Below, one piece after another: positions 55,855 to 64,000 of a stretch of DNA of 64,000 bases (the first letter of the stretch is position 1; every line of letters begins with the position of its first letter). A program made the position numbers and the translations under genes. Under the pieces are notes generated by a model. That model saw only the letters and a list, made by a program, of their open reading frames with translations. It ran no database searches and had not been told where the DNA came from. This DNA comes from Vagococcus vulneris (GTDB lineage: Bacteria; Bacillota; Bacilli; Lactobacillales; Vagococcaceae), in contig NZ_NGJS01000001.1 in NCBI RefSeq assembly GCF_003950515.1, positions 1-64,000 on the forward strand, given 5' to 3'.

Positions 55855-56233
55855 TAATCATTTTAAAAACCGATTTTTTTTTCAGTCAGTGAAACATGCT
55901 CTAGCTGGAATTGTTACGGTCATAAAGGCCGAAAGAAATATGAGATATCATCTATTTATTTCCCTTATTGTCATAGTCCTTTGTACTTTTTTAAGAATAT
56001 CATTGGTTGAGTGGTGCATAATTATCGGATGTTTATCAGCAGTCTTAACGTCAGAGATGTTGAATACGGCTATTGAGACAACTGTTGATTTAGCCACAAA
56101 TGGTCAGCATCATATACTTGCAAAGCGAGCAAAAGATATTGCTGCTGGTGGAGTGTTGGTTACTTCAATTGGAGCATTGATTATCGGTTTAATTATTTTA
56201 GTACCTAAACTTTTAAATAGATTGTTTTATTAG
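55838..56233 (+). CDS. dgkA: Undecaprenol/diacylglycerol kinase DgkA
   Basis: 131 residues with three membrane helices. Start uncertain: two in-frame ATGs two codons apart lie in the 3' end of ybeY and neither has a good ribosome binding site, so translation is probably coupled. The second is used because it matches the usual MDL-type start. Motifs: [17 protein letters not shown] (about residues 22-38) and the catalytic-metal block [14 protein letters not shown] with Glu residues. The Gram-positive enzyme phosphorylates undecaprenol, a lipid carrier for wall synthesis. Confidence 0.9.
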   Translation: MDLNDNNHFKNRFFFQSVKHALAGIVTVIKAERNMRYHLFISLIVIVLCTFLRISLVEWCIIIGCLSAVLTSEMLNTAIETTVDLATNGQHHILAKRAKDIAAGGVLVTSIGALIIGLIILVPKLLNRLFY

Positions 56234-56246
56234 GAGGAAATATATT

Positions 56247-57149
56247 TTGACAGAAAATTTTAAGTCAGGATTTGTAGCAATTGTTGGTCGTCCTAATGTT
56301 GGTAAATCAACATTGTTAAATAGAATTGTCGCTCAAAAAATTGCAATAATGAGTGATAAAGCACAAACAACACGAAATAAGATTCAGGGTGTATATACGA
56401 CTGATAATGCTCAATTAGTTTTTATTGATACACCGGGTATTCATAAACCTAAAAGTAAATTAGGAGACTTCATGGTAGAAACTGCATATAGTGCATTACG
56501 TGAAGTTGATGTTGTCTTATTTATGGTTAGTGCGGACCAACCGCGTGGTGGCGGAGATGATTTTATCATTGAGCGCTTAAAGAAAGTTGATGCACCGGTT
56601 TACCTTGTAATTAATAAAATTGATACTGTTCATCCTGACAAACTTTTACCAATCATTGACGATTATCGCCAACAATTTGATTTTACAGAAATTATTCCAA
56701 TTTCTGCAACAGAGGGGAATAACGTACCAAACTTGCTAAATGTTTTGGTTGATCATATGCCTGAAGGGCCTCAATATTATCCAGCTGATATGGTGACGGA
56801 TCATCCCGAATACTTTATTGTTTCTGAATTAATTCGTGAGAAAGTATTGCAGTTAACAGAGCAAGAAATTCCTCATTCTGTTGCAGTCGTTACGGAGAGT
56901 ATGCAACGTGATCCATACGATAAGGTCCATATTCAAGCGACAATTATTGTCGAAAGAGACAGCCAAAAGGGAATTATCATTGGAAAAGGTGGTAAAATGC
57001 TTAAAGAAATAGGTACTCGTTCGCGTAAAGATATCGAAAATCTTTTAGGAAACAAAGTATTTTTAGAGTTGTGGGTTAAAGTACAGAAAAACTGGCGTGA
57101 TAAGCGTAAAGACTTGCAAAACTTTGGGTATCGCGAAATGGACTATTAA
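56247..57149 (+). CDS. era: GTPase Era
   Basis: 300 residues from TTG, with AGGAGG 9 nt upstream. Ras-like GTPase: G1 [16 protein letters not shown]3 [14 protein letters not shown]4 NKID, G5-type ISATEG; C-terminal KH domain with [14 protein letters not shown] that binds the 3' end of 16S rRNA. Essential for 30S assembly. It is the last gene before a terminator; recO follows with its own start region. Confidence 0.97.
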   Translation: MTENFKSGFVAIVGRPNVGKSTLLNRIVAQKIAIMSDKAQTTRNKIQGVYTTDNAQLVFIDTPGIHKPKSKLGDFMVETAYSALREVDVVLFMVSADQPRGGGDDFIIERLKKVDAPVYLVINKIDTVHPDKLLPIIDDYRQQFDFTEIIPISATEGNNVPNLLNVLVDHMPEGPQYYPADMVTDHPEYFIVSELIREKVLQLTEQEIPHSVAVVTESMQRDPYDKVHIQATIIVERDSQKGIIIGKGGKMLKEIGTRSRKDIENLLGNKVFLELWVKVQKNWRDKRKDLQNFGYREMDY

Positions 57150-57177
57150 AAACATGGGGGATATCCCCGTGTTTTTA
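57149..57177 (+). terminator. Rho-independent terminator of era
   Basis: Stem AAACATGGGG / CCCCGTGTTT (one G-T pair) followed by T residues. Confidence 0.85.
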
Positions 57178-57200
57178 TTTTTAGAATAAGAGGTGATCAG

Positions 57201-58001
57201 ATGGGACGGCAGATAGAATCAAAAGCAATAGTTTTGTTTGCAAAAGATTATCGCGAGAAGGATAAACTAGTTAAGTTGTTCACTGAAACACATGGTAAAC
57301 GTATGTTTTTTGTGAGACGTGCTCATCAAAAAAATAATCCATTAACTGCGGCAATTCAACCGTTTACGGAAGCAGAATTTATCATGGATTTAAAAGATGA
57401 AGGACTTTCGTTTTTGAATGGAGTTAAAGAGGTGACGCCATATCGGACTATTCAAAGTGATATCTTTATATCAGCATATGCTACTTATATACTAAATCTA
57501 GTTGATGCGGCAGTTGATGATAATCAAAATGATGCGGCGCTCTATGGCTTTGCAAAGCAATCGCTTGATTTATTAAATAATGGTTATGATCCCGAAGTGA
57601 TATCTTTTATTTTTGAAATACAATTGCTGCAGCGATTCGGTATTCAAATTAATTGGAATTGTTGCGCTGTCTGTGGTGAAACACAGGGACCGTTTGACTA
57701 CTCTGATTCATATCATGGTCTCTTATGTGAAAAAGATTGGTCTCGCGATGAGCGTCGTTCTCATTTTGATAGCCGTTCAGTTTATTTTATGCAGTTATTT
57801 TCTTCAATTCGCTACTCACAAATTAATAACATTAATCTTAGTGATGAGATAAAGCAAAAGATAAGACAGAATATAGATACTTTATATGAAGATTATGTTG
57901 GTATTCATCTAAAAAGTAAAAGATTTATTGATCAAATGAAGAATTGGGAAAATACAATGAAATTACCCGAAAAAAATAAAAGATTGACAAATCATCGCTA
58001 A
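57201..58001 (+). CDS. recO: DNA repair protein RecO
   Basis: 266 residues. N-terminal OB fold (ESKAIVLFAKDYREKDKLVKLFT), helical middle, and a zinc site formed by CCAVCGE with LLCEKDW later (about residues 153-178). RecO with RecR loads RecA on SSB-coated single-stranded DNA. Order era-recO-glyQS is conserved in Lactobacillales. Its last codons hold the glyQS promoter. Confidence 0.94.
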   Translation: MGRQIESKAIVLFAKDYREKDKLVKLFTETHGKRMFFVRRAHQKNNPLTAAIQPFTEAEFIMDLKDEGLSFLNGVKEVTPYRTIQSDIFISAYATYILNLVDAAVDDNQNDAALYGFAKQSLDLLNNGYDPEVISFIFEIQLLQRFGIQINWNCCAVCGETQGPFDYSDSYHGLLCEKDWSRDERRSHFDSRSVYFMQLFSSIRYSQINNINLSDEIKQKIRQNIDTLYEDYVGIHLKSKRFIDQMKNWENTMKLPEKNKRLTNHR

Positions 58002-58012
58002 CTCTTTAATAT
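57984..58012 (+). promoter_or_regulatory. glyQS promoter, partly inside recO
   Basis: -35 TTGACA (57984-57989) in the last codons of recO, -10 TAATAT (58007-58012), 17-nt spacer. Transcription would start near 58019, just before the T-box leader. Confidence 0.7.
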
Positions 58013-58018
58013 GGACTT

Positions 58019-58234
58019 AATCATAATATTATTTATGCAGATAGAGAATGAGTAATCACTGTCGATTAATATCAGCGACACGGGATAGTGTAAGCCGTGA
58101 TGAGAACGGTAGATGAAGGCACTCTGGAGTAAAATAAATGAAGCTGCCGAGTAACATCGGAAGTAGGGTGGAACCGCGATATTTTCGTCCCTATGTTTTG
58201 GTATAAGAGTATACTAAAACATAGGGACTTTTTG
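58019..58234 (+). promoter_or_regulatory. Glycine T-box leader with terminator
   Basis: The T-box sequence AGGGTGGAACCGCG lies at 58165-58178. Stem I holds a GGC glycine specifier codon (58118-58120, followed by A), in the expected place after the apical loop. The terminator (58187-58233) is a long hairpin with arms GTCCCTATGTTTT / AAAACATAGGGAC and a T-run. Uncharged tRNA-Gly binding should form the antiterminator and let glyQS be transcribed. Confidence 0.97.
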
Positions 58235-58257
58235 TATGAAATTTAGGAGGAAAAAAG

Positions 58258-59157
58258 ATGAGTCAAAAGTTAACAGTGCAAGAAATGATTTTAGCCTTAC
58301 AAAAATACTGGTCTGACCAAGGCTGCATGTTGATGCAAGCATATGATACGGAAAAGGGAGCGGGGACGATGAGTCCATATACTTTTTTAAGAGCAATCGG
58401 ACCAGAGCCGTGGAACGCTGCATATGTTGAGCCTTCTCGTCGTCCAGCTGATGGACGTTATGGAGACAATCCCAATCGACTTTACCAACATCACCAGTTT
58501 CAAGTTGTTATGAAGCCCTCTCCTCTAAATATTCAAGAATTGTATTTAGAAAGTTTAAAAGTTTTGGGTATTGATCCGTTGAAACATGATATTCGTTTTG
58601 TTGAAGATAACTGGGAAAATCCATCAATGGGCTGTGCTGGATTAGGTTGGGAAGTTTGGCTTGACGGCATGGAGATTACTCAGTTTACTTATTTTCAACA
58701 AGTCGGCGGACTTGAGTGTCATCCGGTAACATCTGAATTAACCTATGGATTAGAACGTTTGGCATCATATATTCAAGATGTTGAAAGTGTATATGATTTA
58801 GAATGGACACATGGTGTTAAATACGGCGAAATTTTTGTTCAACCTGAATACGAACATTCAGTTTATTCTTTTGATGAGAGTGATCAAAGTATGTTGCTGA
58901 AGTTATTTAATATGTACGAAACAGAAGCAAAGCGATGTATTGAGAAAGGATTAGTCCATCCAGCATATGATTTTGTCTTGAAGTGCAGTCATACGTTTAA
59001 CTTACTTGATGCACGAGGAGCTGTGTCAGTAACAGAACGCGCGGGGTATTTATCAAGAATCAGGAATATGGCAAGAGAGTTAGCAAAAACCTTTGTTGCT
59101 GAACGTGAAAAATTAGGATTTCCATTGTTACAAAATAAATCTAAGGAGGAAGCGTAA
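58258..59157 (+). CDS. glyQ: Glycyl-tRNA synthetase alpha subunit
   Basis: 299 residues, the class II catalytic alpha subunit of the alpha2beta2 enzyme that charges tRNA-Gly. Starts [22 protein letters not shown]; blocks [39 protein letters not shown] and [21 protein letters not shown] are typical. AGGAGG precedes the ATG. Its stop overlaps the region just before glyS (one base between), so the two are tightly coupled and share the T-box. Confidence 0.98.
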   Translation: MSQKLTVQEMILALQKYWSDQGCMLMQAYDTEKGAGTMSPYTFLRAIGPEPWNAAYVEPSRRPADGRYGDNPNRLYQHHQFQVVMKPSPLNIQELYLESLKVLGIDPLKHDIRFVEDNWENPSMGCAGLGWEVWLDGMEITQFTYFQQVGGLECHPVTSELTYGLERLASYIQDVESVYDLEWTHGVKYGEIFVQPEYEHSVYSFDESDQSMLLKLFNMYETEAKRCIEKGLVHPAYDFVLKCSHTFNLLDARGAVSVTERAGYLSRIRNMARELAKTFVAEREKLGFPLLQNKSKEEA

Positions 59158-59158
59158 T

Positions 59159-61231
59159 ATGTCAAGACAGTATTTATTAGAATTAGGGTTAGAAGAAATT
59201 CCGGCTCATTTAGTTACTCCAAGCATGAATCAATTAGCTGAACGTGTTGACAACTTTCTAAGTGAAAACCGTTTGTCCTATGAATCAATGGACTCTTTTT
59301 CAACACCTCGACGTTTGGCAATAAGAGTAAATGGTTTAGCTGAAAAACAAGATGATATTTCTGAAAAATCAAAAGGACCAGCTAAGAAGATTGCTTTAGA
59401 TAATGATGGAAACTGGTCAAAAGCTGCAATGGGCTTTGCCAAGGGACAAGGAGTTAGTCCAGATGCCTTGTTTTTTGAAGAACTAAAAGGGGTGGAATAT
59501 GTTTATGCGAATAGACATGAGGTCGGCAAACTAGCTGAAGACATTCTGCCGAATATTGCTGAAGTTGTTTCAGCAATGACGTTTCCCGTTTCAATGCATT
59601 GGGCAAACTACAATTTTAAATTTATTCGACCAGTTCACTGGATCGTTTCATTACTTGATGATAAAGACATTCCAGTGACAGTTTTCGATGTAGCTAGCGG
59701 AAATCAGAGCCGCGGTCATCGTTTTCTTGGTCAAGACACAGTTATTAAAAATGCTGCCAGCTATGAACAAGCTCTGAAGGAACAATTTGTCCTTGTAGAC
59801 CCTTCACAACGTAAAAGCCTAATCATTCAGCAAATCGGTACTATTGAAAAAGAAAATGGTTGGGTTATTCCTTTGGACGGTGAATTATTAGAAGAAGTAA
59901 ATAATATTGTCGAATATCCGACAGCATTTGTTGGCAATTTTGATGAAAAATATCTAGTTATTCCTTCAGAAGTTTTAATAACTTCGATGAAAGAGCATCA
60001 ACGATACTTTGAAGTATTAGATAAAGAGAATAACTTGCAAAATCATTTCGTTTCGGTTAGAAATGGAAATGCAGACTATATTGATAATGTTGCACGAGGT
60101 AATGAGAAAGTACTTCGGGCAAGATTGGAAGATGCTGAATTCTTCTATAACGAAGATTTAAAATTAAGTATCGAAACATGTGTTGAAAAATTAAAAAATG
60201 TAACTTTTCATGTTAAAATCGGTTCAATTTATGAGAAAATGCAACGAGTTGCCGCAATCAGCCGCTATATTGGTGAACAAGTTGGATTAAAGCAAGAAGA
60301 ATTAGATGATTTGGCACGTGCAAGTGCTATTTATAAGTTTGACTTGATGACAAACATGGTAAATGAATTTCCTGAACTTCAAGGAATAATTGGTGAGAAG
60401 TACGCATTGATTCATGGTGAAAAACCGACAGTTGCTCAAGCAATACGTGAACATTATCTGCCTAATTCAAGTGATAGTGAATTACCGGTTTCTGACATTG
60501 GTTCAGTTTTAGCGATTTCTGACAAATTAGATAGTTTGTTAACATTTTTTGCTGTTGGCCTTGTACCTAAAGGATCGAATGATCCGTATGCATTACGTCG
60601 CCAAGCATACGGTATTATTCGTATTTTAGATAATAAACGTTGGGCATTTCCAATCGAGGCAGTTGAAGCTGATATTTATCAGCTGATTAATGACAATACC
60701 GAACTCTACGGAATTAAATTAACAAATAATTCAGAAGATATCAGTAAATTTATTAAATCACGTGTTAAACAATGGTTATTATCTAAAAAAATCAGACATG
60801 ATATCATTGATTCTATTATTAATAGCGACCAAGATGATGTAACGGTTATGTTTGACGCGGCAAATATGTTGAAAGAAAAAGCTGAACAACCTCAATTTAA
60901 AGCTGCGATCGAGGCATTGACACGTGTGTTAAATTTGGCCTCAAAAAATCCAGAAACTGATTTTATTGTCAATGAAAGCTTATTTGACAATGATGCCGAA
61001 CAGAAATTACATGATGCTATTGAGAAAATTAGAGAAGATCAAGAAATTCTAACGCTGAAACAACGTTTTGATCGTCTGCAAGAATTAACTCCATTAATTG
61101 AAGCCTATTTTGAAGATACAATGGTTATGACTGATGACGAAGCAGTGAAGAAAAATCGTCTAAATCAGTTATCTCAATTAGCTAAATTAACAACATCAAT
61201 TGCTAAATTAGAAGAGTTAGTTACAAAATAA
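59159..61231 (+). CDS. glyS: Glycyl-tRNA synthetase beta subunit
   Basis: 690 residues, normal length for the beta subunit, which recognises the tRNA and carries B3/B4-type and HD-like domains. Starts YLLELGLEEIPAHLVTP; includes FSTPRRLAIRVNGLA, SMHWANYNFKFIRPVHWI, EFPELQGIIGEKYAL and a C-terminal anticodon-binding region ending KLTTSIAKLEELVTK. AAGGAGGA lies just before the ATG inside glyQ's last codons. A terminator follows. Confidence 0.98.
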   Translation: MSRQYLLELGLEEIPAHLVTPSMNQLAERVDNFLSENRLSYESMDSFSTPRRLAIRVNGLAEKQDDISEKSKGPAKKIALDNDGNWSKAAMGFAKGQGVSPDALFFEELKGVEYVYANRHEVGKLAEDILPNIAEVVSAMTFPVSMHWANYNFKFIRPVHWIVSLLDDKDIPVTVFDVASGNQSRGHRFLGQDTVIKNAASYEQALKEQFVLVDPSQRKSLIIQQIGTIEKENGWVIPLDGELLEEVNNIVEYPTAFVGNFDEKYLVIPSEVLITSMKEHQRYFEVLDKENNLQNHFVSVRNGNADYIDNVARGNEKVLRARLEDAEFFYNEDLKLSIETCVEKLKNVTFHVKIGSIYEKMQRVAAISRYIGEQVGLKQEELDDLARASAIYKFDLMTNMVNEFPELQGIIGEKYALIHGEKPTVAQAIREHYLPNSSDSELPVSDIGSVLAISDKLDSLLTFFAVGLVPKGSNDPYALRRQAYGIIRILDNKRWAFPIEAVEADIYQLINDNTELYGIKLTNNSEDISKFIKSRVKQWLLSKKIRHDIIDSIINSDQDDVTVMFDAANMLKEKAEQPQFKAAIEALTRVLNLASKNPETDFIVNESLFDNDAEQKLHDAIEKIREDQEILTLKQRFDRLQELTPLIEAYFEDTMVMTDDEAVKKNRLNQLSQLAKLTTSIAKLEELVTK

Positions 61232-61239
61232 GTGATGAA

Positions 61240-61283
61240 ACCTTGCTGATATTTTTAATATATTGGCAGGGCTCTTTTTTTCT
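61240..61283 (+). terminator. Rho-independent terminator of glyQS
   Basis: Imperfect stem CCTTGCTGATAT / ATATTGGCAGGG followed by CTC and a seven-base T-run. Confidence 0.7.
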
Positions 61284-61348
61284 ATAGAGAGTTGCTCCAA
61301 AAAATGGTATCATTAGTATGGATATTTTGGTGAGAGGAGGCGAATAAG

Positions 61349-62506
61349 TTGACTTCTAAAAATGAATTAAATCAAATGGATATACCTAAAAAAAGAAGAC
61401 GTAAAAAAAGAAAAAAACGTCAGCATACTGATAAGTATTTATCAAACACGGGAACGCACGGAAAAAACAACGGATCAAATCAGCCTTACTTTTATGTAAA
61501 TGACCAAGGTCAATTGATTAAACGTGTCAAAAGAAAACGTCGTCGTGATGTTTATGCTAAACAATCGGCGTCCAAACCGATTAATTATAAACGGATGATA
61601 CCTGTAATGATTATTGTTCTTTTATTATCTGTCGCAGTGTTCGCTTTGTTTATGAGTTTTGGCAAGAAAAATGTTGCAGCACCTGATTTTACAGATAAGC
61701 ATATAGGAGCAGCAGAAAAATGGGCAAATGAAAAAAGAATTCCTTTGACAGTAAAAGAAGTAAAAGATACTACTAGTTCAGATAATGTTATTTTAGATCA
61801 AGAATTAGGCTCAAATCGTGACGGATTAACAGTTTTTGTTAACTCAAAAGATAAGAAAGATGCAAATTTAGTCAGGGTGCCTGATTTTAATAAAAAACCA
61901 CTTGAGGATGTAAAAAAATGGGCAGAGGAAAATAAGATTCAATTAATCATTCAGTCGGTAGAATCAACAGTTGATGAAAACAAAGTTATTACTCAATCTG
62001 CTAAACCAGAAGACTTTATTGCTAAAGATACGGTTTTAACGGTGACTGTCTCAAAAAAGTCTGATACAGTGCTTATGCCTGATTTTGAACAATGGTCTTT
62101 AAATGATGTTAAAGAACGTAAATTTCCCTTTAATATAACAGTTAAAGAGGAGTACTCGGAATCTGTACCTTATGGTAAATTGATTAAACAATCAAAAAAT
62201 AAAGGTGAATCAATTGATAAAGATAATATAAATGAAAATATTGCGGTTGTTTATTCTTTAGGCAAACCATTTTTAAAGGCTTATTTTGGTCAACCAGAAG
62301 GTGATATAGCAAAGTTTTTATTCGAAGATTATGAAAGTAAAGGTGTAAAAATTACTTATAAAACATATCCAATCGATTCAGCAGCTTTGAAAGGTACGAT
62401 TATTGCGATGAGTTCTTTCAATCAGTATATACCGATGACCTACCAGGTTTCATTTGGTATAAGTACAGGATATGCACCACCACAAAAGCAATCTATTTGT
62501 GACTAA
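61349..62506 (+). CDS. Membrane-anchored PASTA-domain protein without kinase
   Basis: 385 residues from TTG, with GGAGG 8 nt upstream. The N-terminal 80 residues are cytoplasmic and extremely basic (KKRRRKKRKKR near residue 14, KRVKRKRRR near 58), then one membrane segment (about 84-104). Outside follow two or three PASTA-like repeats (about 112-165, 172-238 and 240-310; for example VRVPDFNKKPLEDVKKWAEENK). PASTA repeats bind peptidoglycan fragments, usually in PrkC-type kinases or penicillin-binding proteins; neither is fused or adjacent here. The basic tail could bind nucleic acid or lipid head groups. Function unknown. Confidence 0.75.
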   Translation: MTSKNELNQMDIPKKRRRKKRKKRQHTDKYLSNTGTHGKNNGSNQPYFYVNDQGQLIKRVKRKRRRDVYAKQSASKPINYKRMIPVMIIVLLLSVAVFALFMSFGKKNVAAPDFTDKHIGAAEKWANEKRIPLTVKEVKDTTSSDNVILDQELGSNRDGLTVFVNSKDKKDANLVRVPDFNKKPLEDVKKWAEENKIQLIIQSVESTVDENKVITQSAKPEDFIAKDTVLTVTVSKKSDTVLMPDFEQWSLNDVKERKFPFNITVKEEYSESVPYGKLIKQSKNKGESIDKDNINENIAVVYSLGKPFLKAYFGQPEGDIAKFLFEDYESKGVKITYKTYPIDSAALKGTIIAMSSFNQYIPMTYQVSFGISTGYAPPQKQSICD

Positions 62507-62542
62507 AAATATTTAGAGAAATCTAGGTGTTTTTAGTCTTTT
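62502..62542 (+). terminator. Rho-independent terminator
   Basis: Stem CTAAAAATATTTAGA paired with TCTAGGTGTTTTTAG, then TCTTTTTT; it covers the stop codon of the PASTA gene. Confidence 0.75.
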
Positions 62543-62877
62543 TTGTTTAATATATGACATCTATGTAATTATTATGTAAATAAAATAACGAAAATAACTA
62601 TAGTTTGTATTTGATAAAGAACGTTGTTTATAAAAATAATAAGGCAAGTATAATTTATTTAAAAACGTTAGTATTATGTCATTAATTGTAGATGTTTTTG
62701 ACAGGAGAGATAGCTGGAGGTGTGTCCGCTTCAAGTTCCGTGGCTAAAAAAATGAAGAGTTGAAATGTCGGTTCAAAATCAATCAATTTTTTAATCTAAA
62801 TAGCATATCTGGTTATGAACAAAATTAATCAATATCGCCTAGATTAAGGATTTCAATAATTTAAGATAACAAATTAT
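62543..62877. other. Intergenic stretch with no supported intact gene
   Basis: About 335 nt, AT-rich. It includes a short open frame at 62692-62763 (starting MFLTGEIAGGV, 23 codons) with no recognisable homologue, which may be debris from the N-terminal part of the CAP-domain pseudogene that follows. No promoter or RNA gene could be supported. Confidence 0.4.
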
Positions 62878-63201
62878 TTGAGAAATTTGACACGAGTACA
62901 TGAGGAAGAACTAGAAAGTGAACGCAGTTACCCTCGTCCCGGGAATAAATGTTTTAGTACAATTATTGAGGAATACGCTTTGTCTGAATATCAAACGATG
63001 GGTGAAAATATTTTGAGGTATTCTACAAATCAAGAAATCGATGAAGAATACGTCGCTGACAGGATGTTTAATGGTTGGAAAGATAGTTAGGGTCATAACG
63101 AGAATATGTTGAAAGCGAAATTTGATGAAGGAGCAGTTGCTGTTTATATAAATGGAAATGTGTATTATGGTGTTACTTTATTTTATACACCATTTCAATA
63201 A
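62878..63201 (+). pseudogene. CAP-domain (SCP-like) secreted protein, broken
   Basis: One frame reads a CAP superfamily domain: YPRPGNKCFSTIIEEYALSEY (R-P-x-G block), TMGENILRYST (GENI block), MFNGWKDS, then a TAG stop at 63088-63090, and the same frame goes on GHNENMLKAKFDEGAVAVYI and YYGVTLFYTPFQ (GHxxNML and final strands). The stop falls where intact proteins have SxGH, so one in-frame stop breaks the domain. The signal peptide and the first helix are also missing upstream. CAP proteins are secreted wall-associated proteins of varied role. Confidence 0.75.
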
Positions 63202-63209
63202 ATTATTTA

Positions 63210-63241
63210 AAACAACTGATTTTAACATCAGTTGTTTTTTT
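63210..63241 (+). terminator. Rho-independent terminator
   Basis: Stem AACAACTGAT / ATCAGTTGTT with a TTTAAC loop and T-run. Confidence 0.88.
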
Positions 63242-63331
63242 ATTTATAATTCATTCAGATAATGTTTTGTTAATTATTTTTTAATGATATACTAATCTAA
63301 AATAACCTATTTTGTTGATGGAGGTGACTTT

Positions 63332-64000
63332 GTGAGGAATGAATGGATTAAGGAATTTAAACAACCGATGAATTGGCTTTATATTGCGATATGTCTGATT
63401 CTTCCGATTATAATTTTTACGGGATTTTCAAAAGATTGGTTTGGTGGGTTTTATCGCCAAAGCAACGCAGATAGATTACAGGTCGATATCGCTTTAATGC
63501 AATTTGAAAAAGTAGACGTAAAATATGGTGATGATATATATCAGAATTTAGCTGAACAGGAATCACTCTTAGCTCGCCGTTACAATAGTATGCTTTTTAA
63601 TCAGCCAGAAAAGTTTAAAGAAGTCTCTTATGAATTGGCCCAAAAAGAGTTGACTGCACGAGAATCAAAGAACTTCTTGGAGATTAAAGATTTTCAACCA
63701 CCGTTGTATGAGGTTCAGAAAAATAATGCATTGTTTGAATATCTAGTAAAACATAATGCACCATATGTTGTGACACCACTGACGCAAGCGTCATTTTTAA
63801 TAACGTGTTTATTGATTTTTGGATTGATTTGGTTTCCAATTTGCGCGGTCTTGACGTCAAAAGCACTTACTGATGAATTACAGCATAAAAGTCTGACTAA
63901 AACTCAGCCAAATAGTTTTTGGCAAAGAACAAGCCGAAAGCTTCTAAGTAAAATGACCATAATTATTTTTGGTTTAATGAGTTCAACCGCTATCAGCTTA
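63332..64000 (+). CDS. Membrane protein, N-terminal part (ABC-2-type permease-like), cut by window end
   Basis: 223 codons visible and still open at the window end. GTG start with GGAGG 7 nt upstream. One helix near residues 15-33 (WLYIAICLILPIIIF), a long polar outer loop (about 35-145) rich in charged helices, a second helix at about 152-175 (ASFLITCLLIFGLIWFPICAVL), a cytoplasmic stretch (TSKALTDELQHKSLTKTQP), and the start of a third helix. This topology, with a large loop after the first helix, is typical of ABC-2 permease components of export systems. No ATPase gene is visible upstream, so the system is unidentified. Confidence 0.6.
   Translation, partial: MRNEWIKEFKQPMNWLYIAICLILPIIIFTGFSKDWFGGFYRQSNADRLQVDIALMQFEKVDVKYGDDIYQNLAEQESLLARRYNSMLFNQPEKFKEVSYELAQKELTARESKNFLEIKDFQPPLYEVQKNNALFEYLVKHNAPYVVTPLTQASFLITCLLIFGLIWFPICAVLTSKALTDELQHKSLTKTQPNSFWQRTSRKLLSKMTIIIFGLMSSTAISL

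Noticed and set aside
62760-62790. TpsiC-arm-like GGTTCAAAATC as part of a tRNA
   Set aside because: No matching acceptor, D or anticodon arms surround it; no tRNA gene was found anywhere in the window.

Overview
The window is ordinary low-GC Gram-positive chromosome. Gene content and order point to the Lactobacillales, most like an Enterococcaceae-type genome (Enterococcus, Vagococcus, Tetragenococcus or Melissococcus relatives). The markers are rbgA-rnhB-dprA-topA-trmFO, fer-ypbB-recS-ypbE-cmk-rpsA, xerD-scpA-scpB-rluB-ribU, xerC-hslV-hslU-codY and rpsU-yqeY-phoH-pgpH-ybeY-dgkA-era-recO-glyQS. Genus and species cannot be fixed from sequence reading alone. No tRNA, rRNA, CRISPR array or prophage was seen.

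Layout. 0-4 kb is the most accessory part: the 5' end of an IS30-type transposase at the left edge, an orphan immunity-like protein, a lipoprotein, a small operon for zinc-free ribosomal proteins L32 and L33 behind a predicted Zur operator, and a decayed azlC-azlD pair. 4-13 kb carries a MATE exporter, trxB, pgcA, a CzrA-type zinc-sensing ArsR regulator, hom-thrB, lepB, rbgA and rnhB. 13-24 kb holds dprA, topA, trmFO, ferredoxin, the ypbB-recS-ypbE group, cmk, ribosomal protein S1 and rlmN. 24-31 kb has a class I amidotransferase-like hydrolase, two MFS exporters (the first behind a short terminator-bearing leader RNA), a GNAT acetyltransferase, cvfB, fur and an unknown membrane protein. 31-38 kb is xerD, scpAB, rluB, FMN-riboswitch-controlled ribU, trmK, a Nif3-family gene and pepT. 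38-46 kb has a YjeM-type permease, CtsR-controlled clpB and an OatA-type acyltransferase. 45-50 kb is xerC-hslVU-codY and a galM-like gene. 50-61 kb has a PEP synthase/PPDK regulator, zur, the rpsU-to-recO housekeeping run and T-box-controlled glyQS. 61-64 kb is accessory again: a PASTA protein without a kinase, a CAP-domain pseudogene and a membrane protein cut by the window end.

Working together. The clearest cross-window link is zinc: zur (about 50.9 kb) is predicted to repress the L32/L33 operon (about 2 kb), so that zinc-binding copies encoded elsewhere can be replaced when zinc is short. A second zinc sensor of the CzrA type sits at 8.2 kb. Other visible control elements are an FMN riboswitch (ribU), a glycine T-box (glyQS), a CtsR box (clpB), a possible CodY box before the xerC-hslVU-codY operon, an unclassified leader RNA before a drug exporter, and a hairpin that hides the dprA ribosome binding site.

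No clearly new multi-gene system was found. The best leads are the zinc-responsive ribosomal operon with its unknown third gene, the unclassified leader RNA, the dprA hairpin and the membrane-anchored PASTA protein.
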